Positions 10,477 through 20,553 are shown, numbered from the stretch's first letter. The stretch: DNA of 64,000 nt from Peltaster fructicola (GCA_001592805.2 CP051139.1:1860001-1924000); one strand, 5' to 3'. Program-made: numbers and translations. Notes: generated by a model from the letters alone, not told the origin.

Positions 10477-12276
10477 ATGACCACCATGATTCGCGACTTC
10501 CAGTCCCGCGAGAGGACTAACACTTCCAGCACATTGGAAGCGGCAATTGGGCTAGATGTCCCAACAATGAACAGAAGAGGAAGTGCTGTCTCGAGTATCT
10601 CACACGTATCAACCCTCGACGGACACCCCAGACGCAGACACCGCTCACGCAGCAATACTGTTAGGACATATGGCGAAAGCGCAGAGGAGCATTGGGAGCC
10701 TGGTGCGGAACCAGGTATTGATACCTCAGCTAAGGACGAGCGTCTGCCACCACACCTGACCAACCTGAAGGCGAACTGCGATATCAACATCATCGACTTC
10801 TCCGACTCCAACGTCCAGCTTGCCCGTGCTGGTAACGATACACTTGAAGAAGCGCTGACCCAGCCACGACCAGAGGCATTGCCTTGCCGGTGGATCAGTG
10901 TCAATGGCCTCAGCTGGGACGTTATCCGATTATTGGGCAACAGATTCGGCCTTCATCGTCTGGCAATTGAGGATTTGATATACACCCACTCTCGAACCAA
11001 GGTTGATTGGTACAAGGATCAGGCCTTTGTCGTCCTTACGCTTTCAAAACTCGCAAGGATCCATCTGCACGATGCTGGGGATTGTCCTGCTAAGTACGAC
11101 GATCTCGAATCCAACGACTCCAACGAAAAGCAGAGCTACTTCAAGCGGTCTAAGAAGCCGGTAAAGAAGCCAGTCGATCGGTTCGGCACCGTTGATGAGT
11201 TCATTCGAGCCCACAGTAGCACTTCTGAGGAGAGTCCTGTCAAAGACATCCGTACGCTACACCGCTATGAAAGTGCCTCTGTTCCAGACCACACACACTT
11301 CATGGAGAAGCATAGTGCGCTGGCCAGTGAAGATTTGGTTGTCAGCGTTGAGCAAGTAGCCATCTTTCTGCTGGCTGACAACACCGTCATCTCTTTCTTC
11401 GAGCACTCAGCAGAGGACATTGAGCGACCAATTCTGCAGCGTCTGACCAGCCCGGAGACAATGCTTCGTCGGAGCCAGGATGCATCGCTATTGCTTCAGG
11501 CCATCATCGATGCGATTGTCGATCTTGCCATGCCAGTACGAGACGCGTTCAACAAAGCAAGAAAGGAGCTTCAGATCGATGCCATGACAAATCCGAACAT
11601 CAGGACCTCCCGTAAGCTGCATATCTTCGGCGAGGAGATCGACATGTTGCAGAACCTTTTCAAGCCTATTGTCCATCTGGTCAACGCTTTACGTGACCAC
11701 CAGCTTGATCCAAATGCCAACAACACACCACCCGGCTCAGAGAGTCCGCCGTCTGGTCCTGAGGGTGGGTCGCGAGTCGAGAGGATGAGGCGAGACGCTA
11801 TGGGTACTCCAAAATTCGCACGCTCGCTGTCCGACTATCGTCGAGCACCATCGAAACGTGCGCCTGGCGCTGCCTCCGTCGGTATCTCACCACTTGCTCA
11901 CACCTATTTCGGAGACGTGCTCGATCACTGTATCACCATCATCCAAGCGTTTGAGCAAATGGACGCTTCAGCAAACAACATCTCAACCCTGGTCTTTAAC
12001 ACCGTCAGCGCTCGAACGAACAACTTCCTTATGATCTTCACCATCGTCACAGTGTTCTTCGCGCCCTTGACATTCATCTCTGGATACTTCGGTATGAACT
12101 TCGACAACGGCGACGGTCTTGACCATCCATTCGCATTCTTCTGGGTTGTAGCAATTCCTGCACTCGTCGGATTCATGATCATCGTGGCAGCTTTGGCTCT
12201 GTGGGACCAGATTATGGATTACTTCCAGAAGCTCTATATCAGCATTCGACGGGAGAGGAGACGTAGACGCTCTTAG
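10477..12276 (+). CDS. CorA-family Mg2+ transporter (Alr1/Mnr2-like)
   Basis: A 599-residue single-exon protein. The N-terminal 110 residues are Arg/Ser-rich, as in fungal Alr/Mnr2 proteins. The cytosolic CorA domain carries LPCRWISVNGLSWDVI and HRLAIEDLI, and there is a long helical stalk. Two C-terminal membrane helices follow (FLMIFTIVTVFFAPLTFISGYF and FFWVVAIPALVGFMIIVAALALW). The loop after the first helix has the family-defining GMN motif (YFGMNF), the selectivity filter. The C-terminus is a basic run (RRERRRRRS). The frame is open upstream to a GTG at 10405, but the first ATG is 10477. Plasma membrane (Alr1-like) and vacuolar (Mnr2-like) members cannot be separated by eye. Confidence 0.93.
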   Translation: MTTMIRDFQSRERTNTSSTLEAAIGLDVPTMNRRGSAVSSISHVSTLDGHPRRRHRSRSNTVRTYGESAEEHWEPGAEPGIDTSAKDERLPPHLTNLKANCDINIIDFSDSNVQLARAGNDTLEEALTQPRPEALPCRWISVNGLSWDVIRLLGNRFGLHRLAIEDLIYTHSRTKVDWYKDQAFVVLTLSKLARIHLHDAGDCPAKYDDLESNDSNEKQSYFKRSKKPVKKPVDRFGTVDEFIRAHSSTSEESPVKDIRTLHRYESASVPDHTHFMEKHSALASEDLVVSVEQVAIFLLADNTVISFFEHSAEDIERPILQRLTSPETMLRRSQDASLLLQAIIDAIVDLAMPVRDAFNKARKELQIDAMTNPNIRTSRKLHIFGEEIDMLQNLFKPIVHLVNALRDHQLDPNANNTPPGSESPPSGPEGGSRVERMRRDAMGTPKFARSLSDYRRAPSKRAPGAASVGISPLAHTYFGDVLDHCITIIQAFEQMDASANNISTLVFNTVSARTNNFLMIFTIVTVFFAPLTFISGYFGMNFDNGDGLDHPFAFFWVVAIPALVGFMIIVAALALWDQIMDYFQKLYISIRRERRRRRS

Positions 12277-12354
12277 GCAAGTTGCATTGTCGTGTTCATT
12301 TGTGTATACTTTAGTGCATCGTATGCAGTTGTCTTCTAGCTCAGCCAGCACACA

Positions 12355-12995
12355 TCAAGCCCATTTAGAATCACGATTGATCTTCTCCGCTTCTTCACCC
12401 ATCCTCTTCATCCATCTGTCAACCAAATCTTTATTCTCGCGAGACAACTTCTCGGCTTTTTCCTCGGCCATGTTCAGTTGCATCTCGAGCGAGACCATTT
12501 CGTCCTGAGTACGCCCGACCAGAGCAGCTTTGCCTTTGAGTTCAGCATCCCTATCACGGAGCTTCCGCTCGCTATCTAGCTTGGCTCGCGATAATGTCGC
12601 GATTTGTGCCGCCGACTCTTTTCGCTCTGTTTGGAGCTGTGCGAGTTGTGCTTCTACATCCTTCAATGTCGCTGCTAGTGTAGCTCTGGCTTTCTGTGTA
12701 CTTGCGAGGTCTGCACGGAGCCCTGCCACAGCATCTGTCGATGTCGGTGTTGATCCTCTAGCGACAGGATTCCCTCTACTCGGTGTGCTCGTGCTCGTTG
12801 GTGTCACTGGTACACTATGCGGTTTGTGTGCTGCCAATGCTGTTTTGTCTGCTAATTGTGTATCTTCAGACGGTTAGCAGTGGTTCAGAGATATAGGTGC
12901 CTGAGCATACAAGCATCGACGTATGACTTGTGCGCCTGTTCATGGGCATCGCGGTTCTGGAGCGCCGCGGTATACTGAACAAGCCAATCACTCAT
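12355..12995 (-). CDS. atg16: autophagy protein Atg16
   Basis: Two exons on the minus strand (12995-12911 and 12863-12355; 47-base intron) give 197 residues. Exon 1 encodes MSDWLVQYTAALQNRDAHEQ, the Atg5-binding helix, and splices into YTQLADKTALAA. A Pro/Ser/Thr-rich linker leads to a coiled coil from about residue 75 to the end (for example EMVSLEMQLNMAEEKAEKL), which mediates dimerisation. Atg16 joins Atg12-Atg5 as the E3-like complex for Atg8 lipidation at the forming autophagosome. Length and layout match other fungal Atg16 proteins; like them it lacks the WD40 domain of animal ATG16L1. It converges tail to tail with the CorA gene, 78 bases apart. Confidence 0.92.
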
Positions 12996-13714
12996 GATGG
13001 AAGAGGAAAGTGTGCTGCATGATCAGTCAAGTGCTCAGGCCATTGTTCGGGTGCAGAATGATATCGCCAGGCACTTCGTGGGCCTCTCGTGCAGACATTC
13101 AAGGAAACGTGCACTCTGTGAGTGCGAGGTGAGGTGCTCCAGGTTGGAGAACCTCAGGTGTCAAGCTGGTGTGGTGGGGCGACCTCCCTCACACTTCCTG
13201 TCAATATCACTCATGTCCACACATCCTGAAAGGCCACAGCCGCTGTAGACGCATGCTGGTGAAGGTATGCGTGGCTACAGGTTCTCGAAATGTGCTGGGT
13301 ATAGCTTGGTTGGAGCCCACTATGCACGACATATGATTTCCGCCTCATGTGGAGAGTCGCATCCGATATGACAGACCTCATGTGACAAAGAAGCCGGGTC
13401 AATACCACATGGTGTGAACAAGAACCCTGCGCCTACCTATGCGCCATCTGGTAGTATTCATGCTGGCAGCGTCGGCGCCAATCTGTCTGCGAGCCTTTGG
13501 CGAATAGGGAGGCATTTGCTGCTACCTACCTTATGATCTTCAGGTCTCCGCTGACAGAGGTCGGGTAGAGAGGATTACCCTTCGTAGCGATGGATCGAAA
13601 CAGGTTGCCACCGCATGATCGACCACTTCCTGCTGTCGTCGTGCCGGATTACCGAACTCCATTATTTGACTGTCCTTCAAATGTATAGCAATAATCTCAG
13701 CGTCCGCAGAACAC
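12996..13714. other. intergenic region between atg16 and the FAD oxidase
   Basis: About 720 bases between divergent genes. No credible reading frame, repeat or RNA gene is visible. A signal-peptide exon for the oxidase could be hidden here, but I found none joined by good splice sites. Confidence 0.5.
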
Positions 13715-15221
13715 ATGGCGTGGTCAAATCAGATGAGCTGTGTACGTTGGACAGTTCCCACTGACCGACTCTGCTGACAGATACATATAGTGCGGTAACC
13801 TCGCCAACATCGGCCTGCAAATTGCACTACCTGACACGGCTTCATATAACTCGACGTTGGCTGCATACTGGTCAATACAAGAGGCTTCACTCGCTCCCGC
13901 CTGCATCGCCACACCGCAGCACGCACAAGATGTGGCCGAGATCATTACTGCTTTGACAACACAAGGGAGCTGCTCAGGCGAAGCGTTCGCTATCAAATCG
14001 CATGGACATTCTCCTGCTGCTGGATTTGCAAACATTGGATCCTCTGGCTTGACGATCGATCTCACCTCTCTGAGCTCAATAACGTACGACCACGACAGCA
14101 CCATCGCCAGTGTTGGGAGTGGCGCCAGCTGGGTCGATGTCTATGCTGCCTTGGACCCATACGGAAAGTCTGTCGCCGGTGGACGTAACGGCGCTGTCGG
14201 TGTTGGCGGCTTGACCTTGGGTGGAGGTATCTCGTACTTCTCTCCTCAGGTTGGCTTCACTTGCGACACAGTAGTCAACTTCGAGCTTGTCCTTGCATCG
14301 GGCAAGCTCGTCAACGCCAATGCGAGCTCAAACGCAGACCTATTCAAGGTGCTGAAAGGAGGCGGAAACAACTTTGGCGTTGTGACGCGATCCGACTTCC
14401 AGACAGTTGACATTGGCCAGATCATGGCTGCGGCGATCACTCATCCAAGCTCGTCTGATTCGAGGAAAGCTGTTTGGCAGGCATTTGCAAACCTTGCGAA
14501 TGCGCCGACGTACGATGTCCACGCCTCGCTGGTCACAGGATTGATCTTCAATGCCACCGCGAGGCAGTGGGTGCTATCCTCGACGGCCATCTACACTCTG
14601 CCCGAGCTGTCGCCTCCAGCGTACGATGAGCTCTTCTCGGCACCAAACATTACATCGAAGAGACAGCTCGTCGATCTGCACACCTTCTCGAACGAGTCGG
14701 CTACACCACCACTCAATTGGCTCTTCCGTACAGGGACCTATGGCGCCTCCGCGGCATTGCTCGAACAATTCTTCGATATCTATAACCAGACATTGTTCGA
14801 TTTCCAGCCAGCAGGAACTATGCTATGGAGCATTTCCTTCGAGCCTCTCCCCTCCGTGTTCACTGAAAGAGGAGCCGGCCAGAATGTCCTTGGCACATCG
14901 GGAAGCGATGGTGATGGCATGATTGTTCTGCTATCCGCGTTGTGGACAAGTTCCGCAGAGTCTTCAGCCATTCAGGCTAAAGCAGATGATGTTCTTGGCC
15001 AGATGAATGCTGCAGCTGAGTCCGGGGGATTCTCGAAACAGTACGTCTATGCGAACTATGCTGGTGCCGCGCAAAAGCCATATCAGAGCTACGGTCGTGA
15101 CAATGAGCGGTTGCTGTATCAGGCATCCAGGAAGTATGATCCGCATGGTGTGTTCCAGCAGAGGGTACCTGGCGGATTCAAGCTGTCAACTCAGCATGGC
15201 CACTATGGTTACCCAGCATAG
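13715..15221 (+). CDS. FAD-linked oxidoreductase (berberine-bridge-enzyme-like)
   Basis: Modelled as a 27-base exon (13715-13741), a 49-base intron and a main exon 13791-15221, giving 485 residues. The FAD_binding_4 fold is clear: KSHGHSPAAGFANIG contains the His expected to bind FAD covalently, then GVGGLTLGGGISYFS and LFKVLKGGGNNFGVVT. The C-terminal BBE segment has YGRDNERLLYQ and KYDPHGVFQ. Relatives oxidise sugars or secondary-metabolite alcohols and amines and are usually secreted, with several N-glycosylation sites as seen here (NAS, NAT, NIT, NES, NQT). The short first exon gives MAWSNQMSC, which is not a signal peptide, so the true 5' end may lie further upstream. The main exon has no ATG before the flavin domain, so some upstream exon is needed. 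Confidence 0.85.
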
Positions 15222-15254
15222 ACGCTGTACCAAGGGTATATCCTGTGTTTTGCC

Positions 15255-15806
15255 TCACTGATTGTCGTTGACTTGGCTGGGCAAGTCGTCCGGGAACCAG
15301 CCATACACTGCAAAATCAACGGTACGTTCGCCAAGGTTACCACGGCCCACTTCTACGCCTTCTTGAGTCAGTGCTGCTTCTTGTCTGGCTGCGCCGTTGA
15401 CACCTCTATACCCATGATCAGTAGATGTCGTGCTTAGCACCTCCATCCCTCACCTATTGCTGATTTCGCCTTTTGCGTTGATCACTCTTTGCCAGGGAAC
15501 GGTAGCATCATTGTACGTCGCATCGGGCTGATCCGTTGCTCGCGGGAGGTACTTGAGACACATACCAACCTGCCTGTTCACATGTGAGCAATGCTAGCTT
15601 CTGGGCAAGGGCATATACTATCTCACCTAGGCCTCTCAGCTGCAGTCACTGTGTTAGTAGTCTAGCATGATTAGCTCTTCGCATGGCTTACGGTAACCTA
15701 GCAGAGCAGCAATCTGTCCGTATGAAGTGACTTTGCCATGAGGTATTTCCTGTACGGCTTGATAGACGGCCGAGTACCATGCTTCTGCTTCTTCTGTACG
15801 CGGCAT
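15255..15806 (-). CDS. atl1: alkyltransferase-like protein (ATL; DNA repair)
   Basis: Four minus-strand exons (15806-15692, 15639-15627, 15573-15454, 15405-15255) give 132 residues. The fold is the DNA-binding domain of O6-alkylguanine-DNA alkyltransferase: GKVTSYGQIAALLGY, PERPRQVGMCLKYLP, then VPWQRVINAKGEIS. Where active alkyltransferases have PCHRV, this one has PWQRV, so the acceptor Cys is Trp. That is the hallmark of ATL proteins, which bind O6-alkylguanine, flip the base and hand it to nucleotide excision repair (known for fission yeast Atl1). Exon 2 is only 13 bases. All junctions keep frame (115+13+120+151 = 399 bases). The start is the first ATG (MPRTEEAEAWYSAV). Its 3' end lies 33 bases from the FAD oxidase stop. 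Confidence 0.9.
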
Positions 15807-16038
15807 ATTTGCAGGTTCACACGAGTCTTTGGTCGAAGAAACTCTTCGATGCAATCGTCGTTGCAGGTGTTTAGGAGAAGCGAGGTCGAATTATGCGGTG
15901 TTGTCTGGCGCGACTAACATGACGCACGATTTGATCGCAGGTCACTCCAGCGGCTTCCACATTTACCACAACACTCGTAAAGATGTAGAGTCACCACCGG
16001 CGCAACTCCTCGCCACAATACCACGAAGCTCATCAATC

Positions 16039-17031
16039 ATGCCTTTGATCGACTATCTTGCGAAGAACTACCTCACATCAGCCACAAAGCCGACCAAGAA
16101 GCGAAAGCGCAAAGGAGCAGAATCAGAAGGTATTATCATCGCTGAGGATGACACCGAAGACTGGGCAAAACCCGAGGACAACGCAAATGACGACGATGAC
16201 GACAGTCCTACTGTTGTCGGTACAATTACTGCTGGGTTAAATGTGCCCAAGAAAAAGACGAAATGGATCACGGTTGGCAGTACTGTCCCAAGCAATGCAG
16301 AGCAGCAAGCAGCAGACAAGATCCTAGCAGATGCGCAAGCTGAAGCAGATGCCAGAGCGCAGGAAGATGAGGAAGCTCCAGCAATTGTGGGCGACGACGA
16401 TAACCAGTATGACGGAGCCACGATGGCGAATGGTGCTATGGTTGGTCTACAAACTGCTGCTCAGGTGACGGCCGCACTGAAGCGTAGGGAGAAGGCAGAA
16501 CGCAAGAAGATGCAGGAAACTGGTCTGGATCCGACTGGTATAGCTCAGGAGACGATCTATCGAGATGCATCAGGTCGTGTGATCAACGTTGCTGCAAAGC
16601 GTGCTGAGTTACGTGCTGAGGCCGAAGAGAAAGAGAGAAAAGCAGCAGAAGAGCTGGAAAGTCGCAAAGGTGATGTCCAGCGACGAGAGAAGGAGGACCG
16701 TCGACAGGCATTGCGAGATGCGAAGGGCATGACGGTGGCACGACATGCTGACGATGCCGAACTCAACAATGAGCTTAAGGAGAGAGAGCGATGGAACGAT
16801 CCGATGGCACAGCTCATGGCGAGCAAAGATGCTGCCAAAGGAAAAGGAGGTCGCAAGTCAGGACGAGCGACGTATCAGGGAGCCTTCGAGCCCAATCGCT
16901 ATGGCATCAAACCTGGGTGGCGATGGGATGGTGTTGATCGTAGCAATGGCTTCGAGCGGAAGTGGTTCGCTGCACGAAATAAGGCGAAAGATCGACAAGC
17001 TCTTGAATATGCATGGCAGTTGGACGAGTGA
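16039..17031 (+). CDS. cwc26: pre-mRNA-splicing factor Cwc26 (Bud13 family)
   Basis: A 330-residue single exon. The start MPLIDYLAKNYL is the conserved Bud13/Cwc26 N-terminus; the frame is open further upstream but the family begins here. After a basic and acidic low-complexity stretch (KKRKRK, then DDDDD) comes the Bud13 domain: GLDPTGIAQETIYRDASGR, a charged coiled region, DPMAQLM and a C-terminal YGIKPGWRWDGVDRSNGFE. In yeast Bud13, Snu17 and Pml1 form the RES complex, which helps spliceosome activation and nuclear retention of unspliced mRNA. The gap to the divergent atl1 start is 232 bases, so the two probably share a promoter region. Confidence 0.95.
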   Translation: MPLIDYLAKNYLTSATKPTKKRKRKGAESEGIIIAEDDTEDWAKPEDNANDDDDDSPTVVGTITAGLNVPKKKTKWITVGSTVPSNAEQQAADKILADAQAEADARAQEDEEAPAIVGDDDNQYDGATMANGAMVGLQTAAQVTAALKRREKAERKKMQETGLDPTGIAQETIYRDASGRVINVAAKRAELRAEAEEKERKAAEELESRKGDVQRREKEDRRQALRDAKGMTVARHADDAELNNELKERERWNDPMAQLMASKDAAKGKGGRKSGRATYQGAFEPNRYGIKPGWRWDGVDRSNGFERKWFAARNKAKDRQALEYAWQLDE

Positions 17032-17383
17032 TGCAGGTCTCCATTCTTGCAGCTTGCCACCTGCTCGGTCGACTTGATGACATGGCCATCTCCAGTCTCG
17101 CTTTCCAGCGCGATGCCTGCTTGGTCGACATGTTGACGAAGCCAACCTCTAGCCTCTTTATGCAGCTCGCCGCCTCGATCGACATAAAGACAAAGCCACT
17201 ATCGATGTCTTCGCACACTCAGAAGATGCCTTGGACAGGCATAGCTGTATCCTGCGACGCAATGTACACGGGTAGATATTCTCAGAGATATATGCTCAAC
17301 AAGTGCTGATCGATTCAATAATAGGTACAGTCGTTATTCATGGCAGCTCATACAGAAAACCCTTCATCTACAATCAGCTCTCC
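17032..17383. other. convergent 3' intergenic region holding a short tandem repeat
   Basis: About 350 bases between the tail-to-tail ends of cwc26 and the zinc-finger-like gene. Its left half carries three imperfect direct repeats, listed separately. The rest shows nothing recognisable. Confidence 0.5.
17061..17195. repeat. three imperfect direct repeats, about 55-base period
   Basis: The core CTGCTCGGTCGACTTGATGA begins near 17061 and continues to a GCCA. It recurs near 17117 as CTGCTTGGTCGACATGTTGA and near 17171 as CGCCTCGATCGACATAAAGA, each again followed by GCCA. The (G/A)TCGAC hexamers start at 17068, 17124 and 17178, spacings of 56 and 54, which are not multiples of three. Units are diverged, so this is an old local duplication or a set of related sites. 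Confidence 0.55.
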
Positions 17384-18976
17384 TCATGTGGGCAGCGAAG
17401 TGATGGCACGAATCATGAAGTTCCTCAGGCCGCTCTTCTTTGTGCTCACATCAGGAAAGTTGCAATCCCACTCCTCGTCCCTCTCGGCCACTCGACCGAC
17501 TATACATTTCGTCTTATCTTTGACTCCTGGCGTCAAATTTGTATGGTGCTTATCGCTGATATGGCTCATCAGATCATCAACCGAGGGCCACGCTGCACTT
17601 TGCTTGCCCTCCGCCGTACAAAACAGGCAGGCATAACGATATCGCGGTTTCAGCGCGCCTTTCGGATGTGTGTAGTGCACATGGCTCTTCGCCAGAAATC
17701 TGAACCGATATCGAATACCTAGACTGAACTCGATACGCTCGAAAAGCTCGCCTGCGCCATCTGGAGAGTTGAAGTCGCATTCTCTGCACTTCCAGCACAG
17801 TTCCCGCTTGTCAGACCCTGGCAGGATGGAGAGAAACTCTCTGAGGAAGCCTGCAATGAAGTCTTCTTGGGCAGCTACTGCTCCGCTGCAATATGGCTTG
17901 GTACTGTGGAGTCCGATGGAAATGGCAGAGTCTGGTTCTGAGATCCTCGGTGATGAACTTGGACTGGGAAGAGATCGTTCCGAGAGGACACGTGAGGCCA
18001 GAGGCATTTCCCGTGACGCCTGTGATTCTGGAACAGAAGGTCTGTCCTTTCGTGCCCTTGCCAGTGTCGGAACTGTGCGGTCAATGTGACGCTCTGAAGG
18101 CGATCGAGACGGAAACCAAGGCCCAGCTTTCTCAAAAGGCGCGACTGGCTGTGTTGGCATGGACTCGGGCGCATTGGCAGCTCGCATTGATGCTGCGTCT
18201 GACGACAGCAAGCGAGTCGGACGTCGTGGCTGTGGTGCATACGTGGGCGAGGATGCGCCGGCGGCATGGTATGGCCGTTCTGGCGCGATTGTGAAGCGAT
18301 CATCATCGTAGATGCTCAGCGCATCGATGTCATCGGCCCTGATTTCAGGTATCAGACGTTCTTGCTTGATAGTCGAAAGACTGTTGATACTGCCACGAGG
18401 CTGTCTCTCTACTCCGGATCGTGGAATGCTCTTCGAGAAGTCCACAGCGTCGGAGACGAAGGACGCTGCCATGGTGCCGGCAGAACTCCGTCTATGTAGG
18501 TCATGCTGAGAGCTGCCAGCTTCTGGCAAGTCGGCTTGCAGCCGTTGGCGCAGCTCCGTAATGCTGCGCTCGGCGGCATGTTGTATGGCGATGGCTGTCT
18601 TTTGTAAAGACTTCAGATCGTCAGCCACAGAGTGCGACACATTCTCGCGATCGTGACCCAGCTTATCGAGGATCTCACCTTGCAGGGTGACTAAGGTGTG
18701 AAGCAGTTCTTGCCTGGCGATATCATCACCCGTTTGTAGGAGATGGCCATGCGTTCCGAGTGCTGTCTGTTCTGCCTTGAAATGATTGGATACTGCCTGA
18801 CCACCTTCAAGCAGAGACTCTTGCAGCAATTCCTGTAGAGACAGCTCTTTCGCTGTGAATGATGGTTCGCCGATGACTTGACCTGCTTTGTCTTTTGCTT
18901 GCAGTCGAGTCACGAACTCAGCGCCGTTATTGAAGGCGCGAACGCAAGATGCCACGATTCCGATGACCTCGAACAT
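17384..18976 (-). CDS. uncharacterised protein with STAND-type N-terminal segment and C-terminal zinc-finger-like region
   Basis: A single exon of 530 residues. The first ATG (MFEVIGIVASCVRAFNNGAEF) is used; the frame is open above it only through TTG. The N-terminal 150 residues form a hydrophobic then amphipathic helical block (IASCVRAF) like the N-terminal domains found on many fungal STAND and signalling proteins. The middle (about 165-390) is Ser/Pro/Arg-rich and probably disordered. The C-terminal 150 residues have CWKCRECDF, then YACLFCTAEGK...WPSVDDLMSHISDKHH, which resembles a C2H2-like finger, and a conserved-looking end (WDCNFPDVSTKKSGLRNFM). I do not recognise a specific function; signalling or DNA binding would be a guess. 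Confidence 0.75.
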   Translation of the reverse strand: MFEVIGIVASCVRAFNNGAEFVTRLQAKDKAGQVIGEPSFTAKELSLQELLQESLLEGGQAVSNHFKAEQTALGTHGHLLQTGDDIARQELLHTLVTLQGEILDKLGHDRENVSHSVADDLKSLQKTAIAIQHAAERSITELRQRLQADLPEAGSSQHDLHRRSSAGTMAASFVSDAVDFSKSIPRSGVERQPRGSINSLSTIKQERLIPEIRADDIDALSIYDDDRFTIAPERPYHAAGASSPTYAPQPRRPTRLLSSDAASMRAANAPESMPTQPVAPFEKAGPWFPSRSPSERHIDRTVPTLARARKDRPSVPESQASREMPLASRVLSERSLPSPSSSPRISEPDSAISIGLHSTKPYCSGAVAAQEDFIAGFLREFLSILPGSDKRELCWKCRECDFNSPDGAGELFERIEFSLGIRYRFRFLAKSHVHYTHPKGALKPRYRYACLFCTAEGKQSAAWPSVDDLMSHISDKHHTNLTPGVKDKTKCIVGRVAERDEEWDCNFPDVSTKKSGLRNFMIRAITSLPT

Positions 18977-20553
18977 CTGCGCTTGTCTGTGGATGTTGTT
19001 TCTGAGCCAGGTTTGCAGGCAGCAACATTTCCTTAGATGATCCTTTACCAATGCTGTGTGTCCTCATCAAGGTAAATAGTCAGGATAAGTGTTGATCACC
19101 GCCTAGCGAGAGGCTGCTGTAATGCGGCCCCTCGAGAGTCATTTGACGCGGCTGCAAGCCTTCGAGGCTGAGTTGGTCACCTCCTTTCAAACACATCACA
19201 TCTCGAAGAGTCTAGGCGATGCGATCACGGTGGGAGTCATTCTTCAGCACACTCACATGTACAGTCGATGTATCGAGGCCGCAGAGCAATGGCAGTGGGC
19301 ATGTCCTTCTTCTTCTTCTTCATCTCCTTGCTGTCACATAGCTCGTTTCAACCCCCGTCAGACGGACAACATGCGTGACGCATTTGTCCAATACGTCCTA
19401 CGACGGATCGATCTGCAACGCATCGAAACCTTTCGTGCTTGGTATTGATGCTTATAGCAGCCTACGACGAATGCTTGAACGGACAGGCTTGATGCTGGAA
19501 GCAGAAAGAGCATGCGAAGATGAAGAGCGCCGGTGAACCACATCGCATTGGTTAGCATTGTTTGGGGCATATGCAGCTGGCTATCACACGTCTCGTCCTG
19601 CTGTCCCTTGTGAGCCAGCAGAGGAGCCAAGGGTATTGGTCTCCAAATCACAAGCGTTGATGTATCCATGGCTCCTCCATCTGCAACAACTCGACGAGAT
19701 GTTACGCAGATCTGACAAAGCAGAACGGCTGCTCGAAGCAGCAAGAGCTTGCTTACCGCATGCAAAGACGACGCTACAAGGATAGTCAATTGCTGAGTAC
19801 GTGCCTGTCAGCTCACACAGCACATGTCGTAGCACATTGAATTGAGATAGCACGACATGTCTGCAGAGCTGCTCAAACGTAATGCTCGCTCTGTACATTG
19901 CATCGTCAGCTCACCATGGCCAGCTGATAGCAGCAGCCATGACATACCCGGAGCCAGACTGTATCATCGTGTCACATTGCTCCGAAACGCTGTGAACATT
20001 GTCAGAGATATCCGGCTACGCCGTGACAGGTCTAAGCGCGTGGATTCTCATCTCCAGCCCCCAGAAACGACTACTGTGATTGGTCGAGCGGGTTAATTAC
20101 GCAAAAGTAGCGAGACACCACCAGCGCTCTTGGACGCCATCCTTGCACTGCACCGCGTATCTCGAAATTCACGCTCGGCACTTCATCATTTGTCGACATG
20201 GCGCCTAGGCTGGACGTGCCCTTCGGCTCGTCTTGGACTGCAGCTCGCCACAAGGTTCGTCGCTCATGGGTAGGTCAGAGGTATTTCATGGACCAGGGTT
20301 GCAAGGCTCCCTTTGCTACGGTCCCAGCATGCTGGCAGCATCAGCTACAGGGCTCCCTTATCCTCAACACATCTTTCTTTCCTGCTGTCCTACCCTCTGC
20401 ATGAATACTTCACGTGCGTGTAACACCCACTGAGCTTATACTCTTTGCCGCCGGCATATCCTGGTCGATATCGCCAACCGCCGCTGAAGAACTATAGCTT
20501 CATGAAAAGCTCTTCCGGTGCCTGACCGCTCTTGGTGCTCGTACACAGTGACG
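18977..20553. other. gene-poor divergent region
   Basis: About 1.6 kb between the divergent zinc-finger-like gene and the unknown gene at 20554. It contains several modest open frames; the best is at 19122-19448, listed separately. No repeat or RNA gene is recognised. Confidence 0.5.
19122..19448 (+). CDS. doubtful small open reading frame
   Basis: An ATG-started frame of 108 codons. Parts look protein-like (ITVGVILQHTHMYSRCIEAA, then a helical end MRDAFVQYVLRRIDLQRIETF), separated by a TCT/TTC-encoded Ser run. I recognise no family. It lies in a gap that is large for this window, so it could be a small orphan gene, a relic or chance. The frame keeps no clear splice sites to other open frames downstream. 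Confidence 0.2.
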   Translation: MRPLESHLTRLQAFEAELVTSFQTHHISKSLGDAITVGVILQHTHMYSRCIEAAEQWQWACPSSSSSSPCCHIARFNPRQTDNMRDAFVQYVLRRIDLQRIETFRAWY

